NCBI GenBank assembly: GCA_023457495.1
Contig: JAEWLQ010000113.1
Location: forward strand, 1-64,000
Direction of reading: 5' to 3'
Origin: Pseudomonadota bacterium
GTDB taxonomy: Bacteria > Pseudomonadota > Gammaproteobacteria > Steroidobacterales > Steroidobacteraceae
DNA length: 64,000 bases
Under the pieces are notes generated by a model. It did not search any database. It saw only the letters and a program-made list of their open reading frames with translations, and was not told the DNA's origin. Of the stretch, positions 58,069-64,000 are shown in pieces (position 1 is the first letter of the stretch; every line of letters begins with the position of its first letter). The position numbers were made by a program, and so were the translations under genes.

Positions 58069-58734
58069 TCAGGTGGTCCCGCCCAGCATCGGCACGAAGG
58101 ACACCGCGCCCAGGACTTCACGTTCGATGTGATCCCCGTTACGCGTGAAGCGCATCAGCAGCTGGTTTCCTTCGGGACCCACCGGCACGATGAGCCGGCC
58201 GCGGTTCGCAAGCTGCGCGAACAAGGCGTCCGGAACGGCCAGCGGCGCGGCGGCGACCAGGATGCCATCGAACGGTTTCTGCGAGCGCCAGCCAACGGTG
58301 CCGTCGCCATGTTTCACCATGACGTTCTTGATGCCGAGCTCCTTGAGCGTCGCCTTGGCGCGCTTGGCGAGCGGAGCGATGCGCTCGATGGAGTAGATCT
58401 TCTTCACGAGCGGCGCGAGCACGGCCGTCTGGTAGCCACAGCCCGTGCCGACCTCGAGCACCTTGCCCGGCTTGCGGCCGCCTTCGATCATCGCCTCCGT
58501 CATGCGCGCGACGATGTAAGGCTGTGAGATCGTCTGGCTGAAGCCGATGGGCAGCGCGGTGTCTTCGTACGCACGCGACGCGAGCGCCTCGTCGACGAAG
58601 ATGTGGCGCGGCACGTTGCGGATCCGGTCGAGCACCGCGAGGTTGGTGATGCCCTGGTCCTGCAGGCGCTGCACGAGGCGATCGCGCGTGCGCGCGGACG
58701 TCATGCCGATACCCGCGAGTCGATGTTCGTTCAC
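58069..58734 (-). CDS. pcm: Protein-L-isoaspartate O-methyltransferase
   Basis: The 221-residue enzyme repairs isoaspartyl residues with SAM. PIGFSQTISQPYIVARMTE is the substrate-site signature and VLEVGTGCGYQTAVLAPL the SAM-binding motif. GTG 58734 overlaps the surE stop (GTGA) and is preferred; ATG 58704 (MTSARTRDRL) would give the shorter form seen in many relatives, and ATG 58752 lies inside surE. The surE-pcm pair is conserved, but the usual downstream nlpD and rpoS are absent here. Confidence 0.94.
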   Translation of the reverse strand: MNEHRLAGIGMTSARTRDRLVQRLQDQGITNLAVLDRIRNVPRHIFVDEALASRAYEDTALPIGFSQTISQPYIVARMTEAMIEGGRKPGKVLEVGTGCGYQTAVLAPLVKKIYSIERIAPLAKRAKATLKELGIKNVMVKHGDGTVGWRSQKPFDGILVAAAPLAVPDALFAQLANRGRLIVPVGPEGNQLLMRFTRNGDHIEREVLGAVSFVPMLGGTT

Positions 58735-59495
58735 GACCCGGGCCCGACCCACTCGCGCAGGCTGGCGAGCGTGGAGTGGTTAGTGAGGTCGACCGTGAGC
58801 GGCGTGACCGAGACGTAACCTTCCGACACCGCGTGGAAGTCCGTGCCGGGCCCGGCGTCCTGCCCCGCTCCCGCGGGACCGATCCAGTACACCGGACGGC
58901 CGCGCGGATCCTCGGCCCTCATGAGCGCCTCTGAACGATGCCGGTTGCCGAGGCGCGTGACCTTGATGCCTTTCACCTGCCCGATGGGCAGATTGGGCAC
59001 GTTGACGTTGAGGATGGCCGCGCGTCCGAGCGGAGTCGCAACCAGGCGCTCGACGATCACGCGGGCGAAATGCGCGCCCGTCTCGAAGTAACGCGTCGCA
59101 TCGCCACGCAGGCCATCGGTGTTGAGCGAAACCGCCACGGCGGTCTTGCCGAGAAACCGGCCTTCCGTCGCCGCGGCCACCGTGCCCGAATACAACACGT
59201 CGTCGCCGAGATTCGAGCCATCGTTGACGCCCGAAACGACCATGTCCGGCTCGAACGGGAACAGCCCCGAGATCGCCAGGTGCACGCAATCGGTCGGCGT
59301 GCCCTGGACGAAATACACGTCGGCGTCCGCCTGCTCGACACGCAGCGGCCGCTCGAGCGTGAGGGAATTGCTCGCGCCGCTGCGATTGCGGTCGGGCGCG
59401 ACCACGGTCAGGTCGCCGACACCCTTGAGCGCTTCGCGCAGGGCGTTGATGCCGCGCGCGCGATAACCATCGTCGTTGGATATGAGGATTCGCAC
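58731..59495 (-). CDS. surE: 5'/3'-nucleotidase SurE
   Basis: The 254-residue metal-dependent phosphatase removes phosphate from nucleoside monophosphates. ILISNDDGYRARG holds the metal-binding Asp pair, and APDRNRSGASNSLTL and VSGVNDGSNLGDDVLYSGTV are strongly conserved. GTG 59495 is the only start that fits; it lies 39 bp from the divergent Smr gene. It is cotranscribed with pcm. Confidence 0.96.
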   Translation of the reverse strand: MRILISNDDGYRARGINALREALKGVGDLTVVAPDRNRSGASNSLTLERPLRVEQADADVYFVQGTPTDCVHLAISGLFPFEPDMVVSGVNDGSNLGDDVLYSGTVAAATEGRFLGKTAVAVSLNTDGLRGDATRYFETGAHFARVIVERLVATPLGRAAILNVNVPNLPIGQVKGIKVTRLGNRHRSEALMRAEDPRGRPVYWIGPAGAGQDAGPGTDFHAVSEGYVSVTPLTVDLTNHSTLASLREWVGPGS

Positions 59496-59534
59496 CGGCG
59501 CGCAATATACTCGTTGCACACACGCGGAGGTAGC

Positions 59535-60107
59535 TTGAGCGCCAAACGCTCCCATCCGGACACAGACGCCGACAGCGAGCTGTTTCGCGAGGCGATGCGC
59601 GACGTGCGCCCGCTCGAAGATCGTGCGCGTGCGACGCCCGTGCGCCGCAAGCCGCCGGCGCGCGCGCGTTTCACCGCCGCGGATCGCGCGATGGTGCTCG
59701 TGGAAAGTCTGCAGGGTGTCCATGAAGACTCGGGGGATTCGGGCGACGAGATCAGCTTCCGGCGCGCGGGCGTGCAGGACCGGGTCATGCGCAAGCTCAA
59801 GCGCGGCGAATACCGCGTCGAGGAAATCTGCGATCTGCATGGACTGCGCGTCGCGGAGGCGAAGACGGCGTTGCGCGGGTTCCTCGCCGAATCGCTGGCG
59901 CGCAACCTGCGTTGCGTGCGCATCATTCACGGCAAGGGCATGGGGTCGGGTCCGCGCGGGCCGGTGCTCAAGACCGCGGTCAACATGATCCTGCGCAAGA
60001 CGGGGCCGGTGCTGGCGTTCACCTCCGCGCGGCGCGTCGACGGCGGCACGGGCGCCATCAACGTGCTGTTGTCTAACCAGTCGACTTCTTCGCGAAACTC
60101 TTCTTGA
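59535..60107 (+). CDS. Smr-domain protein (putative endonuclease, SmrA/YdaL-like)
   Basis: The 190-residue protein has a basic N-terminal half and a C-terminal Smr domain with CDLHGLRVAEA (DLHG motif) and RIIHGKGMGSG (HGKG motif). Smr domains nick or bind nucleic acids, and some act on stalled ribosomes. The start is TTG 59535, four bases after a GGAGG ribosome-binding site; no ATG fits. Its last 35 bp overlap the 3' end of the convergent crotonase gene. Confidence 0.88.
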   Translation: MSAKRSHPDTDADSELFREAMRDVRPLEDRARATPVRRKPPARARFTAADRAMVLVESLQGVHEDSGDSGDEISFRRAGVQDRVMRKLKRGEYRVEEICDLHGLRVAEAKTALRGFLAESLARNLRCVRIIHGKGMGSGPRGPVLKTAVNMILRKTGPVLAFTSARRVDGGTGAINVLLSNQSTSSRNSS

Positions 60108-60843
60108 GCAACTGCCGGGTTTCCGGCACCAGCCACATCTCGGCGCCCAGCGCGCCGAACTCGCTTTCGCGGATCGATGCGTGTTCGGGACTGCCGAACA
60201 ACGACAGCAATCCGCCGCGCGCGAGCGCACGCGTACGCAGCATCGCCTCCCGCGGCAGATTGGCGAACTCGCGCGCGACGGCGATGCCGCGTGCGACGAC
60301 CTCCGCGGGCTCGGCAAGCTCATCGACGAGGCCGATCCGCAGCGCTTCGATGGGATCGACGAGCGCGCCGCGCGTCAGCAGCTGCGCCGCATGGCCGCCC
60401 GTCAGGCGCGCGAAGGCGCCGTGAATGAGGTCGCCCGGAAACAATCCCACCTGCACTTCGTTGAGTCCGATCCGGAACTCGCCGCGCGCCAGGATCCGGT
60501 AGTCGCCGTGGATCGCGAGCACCGTGCCTCCGGCCGGGCAATGCCCCGTCAGCGCGAACACCACGGGCACCGGACAATACGCGAGCGTCCGCTGGGCGCG
60601 GTACAACTCGACGAACACGGCGGTGAGTCCCTCGCGATCGAGCTCGAGCAGCGCGGGCACATCGAGGCCCGCGGAAAAAAGGCCGGGCTTTCCGCTGACG
60701 ACGATGCTCGAGCTGTCGCGGGCGGCGCGTTCTATCTCGAGCCCGAGCTCGCGCAGCAGGTCGAGGTTGAGCGCGTTCACCGGCGGACGCGCGAGCCGCA
60801 GTTCGCGGATGCGGCCGTCTTCGTGGGTGATGTTCTGGATCAT
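60073..60843 (-). CDS. Delta3-delta2-enoyl-CoA isomerase-like crotonase
   Basis: The 256-residue protein has the crotonase fold. GLFSAGLDVPAL forms the first oxyanion-hole strand, and CPAGGTVLAIHGDYRIL and GLNEVQVGLFPG follow. The first catalytic Glu of hydratases (GGGCE) is absent, while Glu in NEVQVGL is kept; this pattern and CPAGG match mitochondrial ECI1-type isomerases rather than hydratases. The likely role is moving a double bond during beta-oxidation of unsaturated fatty acids. ATG 60843 is used; GTG 60849 would overlap the truD stop. It is read with truD, an unusual partner. Confidence 0.8.
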   Translation of the reverse strand: MIQNITHEDGRIRELRLARPPVNALNLDLLRELGLEIERAARDSSSIVVSGKPGLFSAGLDVPALLELDREGLTAVFVELYRAQRTLAYCPVPVVFALTGHCPAGGTVLAIHGDYRILARGEFRIGLNEVQVGLFPGDLIHGAFARLTGGHAAQLLTRGALVDPIEALRIGLVDELAEPAEVVARGIAVAREFANLPREAMLRTRALARGGLLSLFGSPEHASIRESEFGALGAEMWLVPETRQLLKKSFAKKSTG

Positions 60844-60845
60844 GG

Positions 60846-61937
60846 TCACTCGGCCTGTCCCTCGTCCCGGACCTCGGTGGTCGCGATGATCTCGCGAAGT
60901 ACGGTCGTGGCAAAGCTCCCCGCGCCGAGCGTGAAGCTCAGCCGCAGCGCATCACCGTCGAACTCGTAGGACAGGTCGCGCACGCGCATGCGCAGCGCGC
61001 GGCGCTCGGCGTTCATGCCTTCGGCGGAGATCACGGCGAGCGCCTCGGGATAGGCCGCAGCCACGGATTGTTCGAGCGCGAGCGCCTCGCCCGAGGCGAG
61101 CGATTCACCCCTGCCGATGAGCGGCGCGGTCGGATGAATCTCGAGTCCGGCGCAGCGCGCCTCGAGCGTGGCATCGGGGATCGGCACGGCGAACACGCTG
61201 CCACGGCCGTCGAGGTTCGCGACATCGCCCGTCACGAGCCGGTCCCAGGCGCCGCGGCGGATCCGTTCGGCGAGAATCGCGTTGAACAAGAGGCTGCGCG
61301 CCGCCGACAGCATGAATCCGCGATCGTCGCGCCCGCGCCGCCGCGCGCGTGCATCTCGCGAATCCGCCGCCAGCCGGGCCGCGGCCGCGAGCACGCTGGC
61401 GAGATTCCCCGCATCGCGCCCGAAGCGCTGGGGGCCGAAGTAGTTGGGCACGCCGCCCGCGTCGATCCGTGACAGGCGCTCGGCGACCCTCGCGGAATCG
61501 CCCGCCAGGCCGCGTGCGATGATCGTGAAGCGGTTTCCCTCGAGTGCGCCGCGCGGCAGTTTGCGCTGATGGGCCGCCGCGGCGAGTACCTCGTACCCTT
61601 CGCCCGTGATGCCGGCGAACTCTTCCGCCGCGCGCTTGCCGCGCGGCACCGTGAAATGCTGCGTGGTGACGGCATTGCGATCCTTGAGCCCGGCGAAACC
61701 GACTTCGAAAGGCTTGCAACCCGCCACGCGCGCGAGCTCGCGCGCCACCCAATCGGTGTTGGCGCCACGTTTGCGCACGGTGAGCAGCGCGTGCGGTCCC
61801 TCGCCGCTCGCGACAAAACCCAGAATCTCATCGACCTGAAAATCTTCCGGCACCGCGCGCAACGTCGCGCTGCCGAGAGGCTCACCCCAGGCGGTCGGAG
61901 GATCGAGTGCCGCGAGCCGCCAGTGCTCCGGAATCAT
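60846..61937 (-). CDS. truD: tRNA pseudouridine(13) synthase TruD
   Basis: The 363-residue enzyme makes pseudouridine 13 in tRNA-Glu. The catalytic Asp lies in GFAGLKDRNAVTTQ at about residue 80, and NYFGPQRFG and the inserted TRUD domain follow. ATG 61937 overlaps the ispF stop by 4 bp. ispD-ispF-truD is a conserved order in gammaproteobacteria. Confidence 0.95.
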   Translation of the reverse strand: MIPEHWRLAALDPPTAWGEPLGSATLRAVPEDFQVDEILGFVASGEGPHALLTVRKRGANTDWVARELARVAGCKPFEVGFAGLKDRNAVTTQHFTVPRGKRAAEEFAGITGEGYEVLAAAAHQRKLPRGALEGNRFTIIARGLAGDSARVAERLSRIDAGGVPNYFGPQRFGRDAGNLASVLAAAARLAADSRDARARRRGRDDRGFMLSAARSLLFNAILAERIRRGAWDRLVTGDVANLDGRGSVFAVPIPDATLEARCAGLEIHPTAPLIGRGESLASGEALALEQSVAAAYPEALAVISAEGMNAERRALRMRVRDLSYEFDGDALRLSFTLGAGSFATTVLREIIATTEVRDEGQAE

Positions 61938-62422
61938 CCAGCCCGATCCGGCGCCGTCTCCAGCAACACGACGGCCTGCGCGGCCAGTCCCTCGCTGCGG
62001 CCCACGAAGCCGAGATGCTCGGTGGTGGTCGCCTTGATGTTCACCTGGTTCTCGGTGACGCCGAGCATCTGCGCGAGCGAGCGGCGGATCTCGAGCCGAT
62101 AGGGCGAAACCTTCGGCGACTGCGCGAGCAGCGTGATGTCGACGTTGCCCACCTTGAGCTTGCGCACGCTCAGCATGTCGAGCACGGCCGCGACGAAACG
62201 CCGGCTCTCCGCGCCCTTCCAAACCGGATCCGTGTCGGGAAAATGCATGCCGATGTCGCCGAGCCCCGCGGCGCCGAGCATGGCGTCGCACAACGCGTGC
62301 AGGACGACGTCGCCGTCGCTGTGTGCCACGACGCCGCGCGTGTGCGGTATGCGCACGCCGCCGAGCACGATGGAACTGCCCGGCCCGAAGGCATGCACGT
62401 CGAAACCCGAACCGATACGCAT
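61934..62422 (-). CDS. ispF: 2-C-methyl-D-erythritol 2,4-cyclodiphosphate synthase IspF
   Basis: The 162-residue enzyme closes the cyclic diphosphate in the MEP isoprenoid pathway. RIGSGFDVHAFG carries the zinc-ligand Asp and His, and AHSDGDVVLHALCDA the third ligand. IKATTTEHLGFVGR marks the C terminus. It shares one base with the ispD stop (TGATG). Confidence 0.97.
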   Translation of the reverse strand: MRIGSGFDVHAFGPGSSIVLGGVRIPHTRGVVAHSDGDVVLHALCDAMLGAAGLGDIGMHFPDTDPVWKGAESRRFVAAVLDMLSVRKLKVGNVDITLLAQSPKVSPYRLEIRRSLAQMLGVTENQVNIKATTTEHLGFVGRSEGLAAQAVVLLETAPDRAG

Positions 62423-63132
62423 CAGACCTGTTCTCCCGTTCGCGACGCGATGATCGCACGCGCGAGCGCGAGATCGTCGGCCGTGGTCACCTTGATGTTG
62501 TCCGTGCGCCCCGCGATGAGCCGCGGCGCGTGCCCTGCCCATTCCATGGCCTGGGCTTCGTCGGTTGGCAGCTTACCCACTGCCAGCGCCGCGTCGAGCG
62601 CGTCGCGCAACAGGCCCAACCGGAAAACCTGCGGCGTCGCCGCGCGCCACAACCCGGCGCGATCGAGCGTAGCTTCGACGAAGGGGCGATCCACGCCCGC
62701 GGCGCCGCGCTTCAGCGTGTCCGCGAGCGGCATCGCCAGCAGGCCACCGACATCGTCGCCCGCGAGTTCTAGTTTGAGGCGTTCGAGATCGGCGCGCGTG
62801 AAGCAGGGCCGCGCGGCGTCGTGCACCATGACCCAGTCGTCGGGGCGCGCGCGTGTCGCGAGCGTGCGCAGCGCGGACAGCACGGAGTGGGCGCGCTCCG
62901 CCCCGCCGGCCGCCACTTCGATGGCGCGCGGGCGCCGCGCGGAGATCAGCGGCCAGGTCGCATCGTTGGGCGCGATGGCGACAACGATGCCCGCGCAATC
63001 GGCATCCGCTTCGAAGGGCGCGAGCGCGTGCTCGATGACGGTGGCTGCGCCGAGCTCGGCGTATTGCTTCGGGATCGTCGCGGCGAGTCGCCGACCGCTG
63101 CCCGCGGCCGGAATCACGAGGTAGTAACGCAT
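62422..63132 (-). CDS. ispD: 2-C-methyl-D-erythritol 4-phosphate cytidylyltransferase IspD
   Basis: The 236-residue enzyme makes CDP-methylerythritol from CTP. VIPAAGSGRRLAATIPKQY is the nucleotide-binding signature, VMVHDAARPC the metal site, and KVTTADDLALA the end. It lies 30 bp after ftsB, as in E. coli, and is separate from ispF (not fused as in some alphaproteobacteria). Confidence 0.97.
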   Translation of the reverse strand: MRYYLVIPAAGSGRRLAATIPKQYAELGAATVIEHALAPFEADADCAGIVVAIAPNDATWPLISARRPRAIEVAAGGAERAHSVLSALRTLATRARPDDWVMVHDAARPCFTRADLERLKLELAGDDVGGLLAMPLADTLKRGAAGVDRPFVEATLDRAGLWRAATPQVFRLGLLRDALDAALAVGKLPTDEAQAMEWAGHAPRLIAGRTDNIKVTTADDLALARAIIASRTGEQV

Positions 63133-63162
63133 GCGGCGCGCAGCTTAACGCGTGCGCGACGA

Positions 63163-63489
63163 TCAGCGCGCGGCGGTTTGCGTGTGCGGAACCGGCTTGG
63201 GAGTGGTGCGCAACGAACGAATCGGCACCACCTGATAGAAGGTTTCGTTGCGGCCGATCATGCCGAGCTCGCTGCGCGCGCGCTCTTCGATGGCCGCGAG
63301 TCCCGCCTTGAGGTCCGCGACTTCCGCGACGAGCTGCTGATTGCGCTCGGCCGCTTCCGCGTTGTCCGCCTTCTGGCGCTCGACCGCCTCGGAAAGGCGC
63401 GCCAGCTCCCGCACCCCGTCGTCCGACAGCCATAGCCGGTACTGCAGCAGTACGACCGCGACGAGTAATGAGCCGGCGAGCCACTTCAT
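63163..63489 (-). CDS. ftsB: Cell division protein FtsB
   Basis: The 108-residue bitopic protein has an N-terminal membrane helix (about 3-22, WLAGSLLVAVVLLQYRLWL), a coiled coil (about 28-68), and the RSELGMIGRNETFYQVV motif typical of FtsB. With FtsL and FtsQ it triggers septal synthesis. It is the first gene of the ftsB-ispD-ispF-truD run and diverges from an antitoxin gene across 33 bp, so its promoter lies in or beside the toxin-antitoxin control region. Confidence 0.93.
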   Translation of the reverse strand: MKWLAGSLLVAVVLLQYRLWLSDDGVRELARLSEAVERQKADNAEAAERNQQLVAEVADLKAGLAAIEERARSELGMIGRNETFYQVVPIRSLRTTPKPVPHTQTAAR

Positions 63490-63495
63490 ATTGTC

Positions 63496-63515
63496 ACTAG
63501 ACTAAACTAAACTAA
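63496..63515. repeat. Four pentamer repeats (ACTAG, then ACTAA three times)
   Basis: The 20 bp between divergent ftsB and antitoxin genes consist of four tandem 5-bp units, ACTAG ACTAA ACTAA ACTAA. In a GC-rich genome this is striking. It may be the operator bound by the antitoxin complex or part of a promoter. Confidence 0.7.
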
Positions 63516-63522
63516 GTTCACT

Positions 63523-63750
63523 GTGAAGACCGGCAAAGTGAACATCCACGAAGCGAAGACCCACCTGTCGCGGCTCATCGAGGACGTGGCGAGTGGCAAC
63601 GAATTCCTGATCGCCAAGGGCGGCCGGCCCATGGCGCGGCTCGTGCCCCTCGGCCGCGACGACATGCCGCGCCGCGCGGGCCTGCTCAGGGGCAAGCTTC
63701 GGATCGACGACGATTTCGAGCGCTCGTTCGACGCGCTGACGCCCTTGTAG
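63523..63750 (+). CDS. Phd/YefM-family antitoxin
   Basis: The 75-residue protein has KVNIHEAKTHLSRLIEDV and RPMARLVPL, the DNA-binding fold of Phd/YefM antitoxins, then a short unstructured C terminus that would wrap the toxin. GTG 63523 is used; GTG 63538 (VNIHEAK) is possible. A PIN-domain toxin starts 25 bp downstream. The pair would autoregulate from the short region in front. Confidence 0.88.
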   Translation: MKTGKVNIHEAKTHLSRLIEDVASGNEFLIAKGGRPMARLVPLGRDDMPRRAGLLRGKLRIDDDFERSFDALTPL

Positions 63751-63775
63751 GGGCGCCCTCCCCTACCCCGCCCAG

Positions 63776-64000
63776 ATGCGCCTGTTGCTCGATACGCAAA
63801 TCTTTCTCTGGTGGCTTGTCGACTCGCGCAAGCTGGGCAAGGCAACCCGCGATCGCATCGAGGCCGCCGACGAGGTCTACGTCAGCGCGGCATCCATCGT
63901 GGAATGCGAAGCCAAGATCGCGGCGGGCCTCCTGGAGGCGGATGCGGCCGAACTCGCGGCCGGCATCCGCGCCAGCGGATTTCTCGAACTACCGGTGCGA
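63776..64000 (+). CDS. PIN-domain toxin (VapC-like), 3' end beyond window
   Basis: The first 75 codons are present and open to the last base. MRLLLDTQIFLWWLVDS carries the first PIN acidic residue, and SAASIVECEAKIAAG the conserved Glu. PIN toxins cleave RNA, typically tRNA or rRNA. The LLLDTQIFLWW start and the Phd-type partner put it with the VapC subgroup paired with Phd antitoxins. The remaining acidic residues are not in view, so activity cannot be judged. Confidence 0.85.
   Translation, partial: MRLLLDTQIFLWWLVDSRKLGKATRDRIEAADEVYVSAASIVECEAKIAAGLLEADAAELAAGIRASGFLELPVR

Noticed and set aside
57786..58121. 111-codon minus-strand frame after pcm
   Set aside because: It overlaps the pcm 3' end in another frame, has no ribosome-binding site, and its Lys/Glu tail only translates the pyrimidine tract and repeat arm.
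1..64000. tRNA, rRNA, phage or insertion-sequence genes
   Set aside because: I looked through the intergenic gaps and saw no cloverleaf arms, rRNA stretches, transposase or integrase genes; most gaps are too short to hold them.

Overview
This 64 kb window is GC-rich chromosomal DNA from a gammaproteobacterium. Gene content and order (rluC/rne, the exbB-exbD-msbA-lpxK-kdsB block, lolCED, mfd, rpoE-rseA-rseB-lepA-lepB-rnc-era-recO-pdxJ-acpS, sdhCDAB-sdhE, recJ/prfB/lysS with an RpfE-like gene, surE-pcm, ftsB-ispD-ispF-truD) point to the Xanthomonadales/Nevskiales/Steroidobacter neighbourhood. That placement is inference from synteny and composition. I saw no phage, insertion sequence, rRNA, tRNA or CRISPR array. 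Almost all DNA is coding, and many neighbours share 1-11 bp start/stop overlaps.

Layout. 1-4.4 kb: 3' end of yceF, rluC, a 393-bp leader and RNase E. 4.4-10.7 kb: a low-molecular-weight phosphotyrosine phosphatase, a secreted lipoprotein metallopeptidase with two Ig-like repeats, a small lipoprotein, a TPR-GGDEF diguanylate cyclase and a MOSC protein. 10.7-21.5 kb: envelope biogenesis (kdsB, a Trm112-like protein, lpxK, msbA, exbD, exbB), comEC, a DUF2062 gene, and lolD with two LolC/E permeases. 21.6-26.3 kb: a small exported protein, mfd and a CsiV-like gene. 26.3-40.3 kb, all on the minus strand: 16 tightly packed genes from rpoE-rseA-rseB through lepA, lepB, rnc, era, recO, pdxJ, acpS, an exonuclease, rlmD and nagZ to a PAS/degenerate-GGDEF gene. 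A good candidate sigma-E promoter precedes rpoE.

40.4-44.6 kb: succinate dehydrogenase with three assembly genes (SDHAF4-like, sdhE, ygfX). 44.7-57.3 kb: ygfZ convergent with a run of minus-strand genes: an RpfE-like gene, recJ, a GNAT gene, prfB with a programmed +1 frameshift, lysS, murI, an alpha/beta-hydrolase-fold gene, DUF2339 and DUF3999. 57.3-64 kb: a Mth938-like gene, a 341-bp intergenic region carrying a long inverted repeat, surE-pcm, an Smr gene, a crotonase-family isomerase, truD, ispF, ispD, ftsB and, at the right edge, a Phd/VapC-type toxin-antitoxin pair whose toxin is cut off.

The least ordinary items are: a signal peptidase I whose N-terminal membrane cassette appears three times; a PAS-GGDEF protein that lost both the LOV cysteine and the GGDEF catalytic motif but kept the RxxD c-di-GMP-binding motif; a ComEC whose metallo-beta-lactamase domain has lost its metal-ligand motif; a hydrolase-fold protein without its nucleophile serine; the uncharacterised DUF2339/DUF3999 pair; and the inverted repeat beside pcm. 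I did not find a clearly new multi-gene defence or biosynthetic system.
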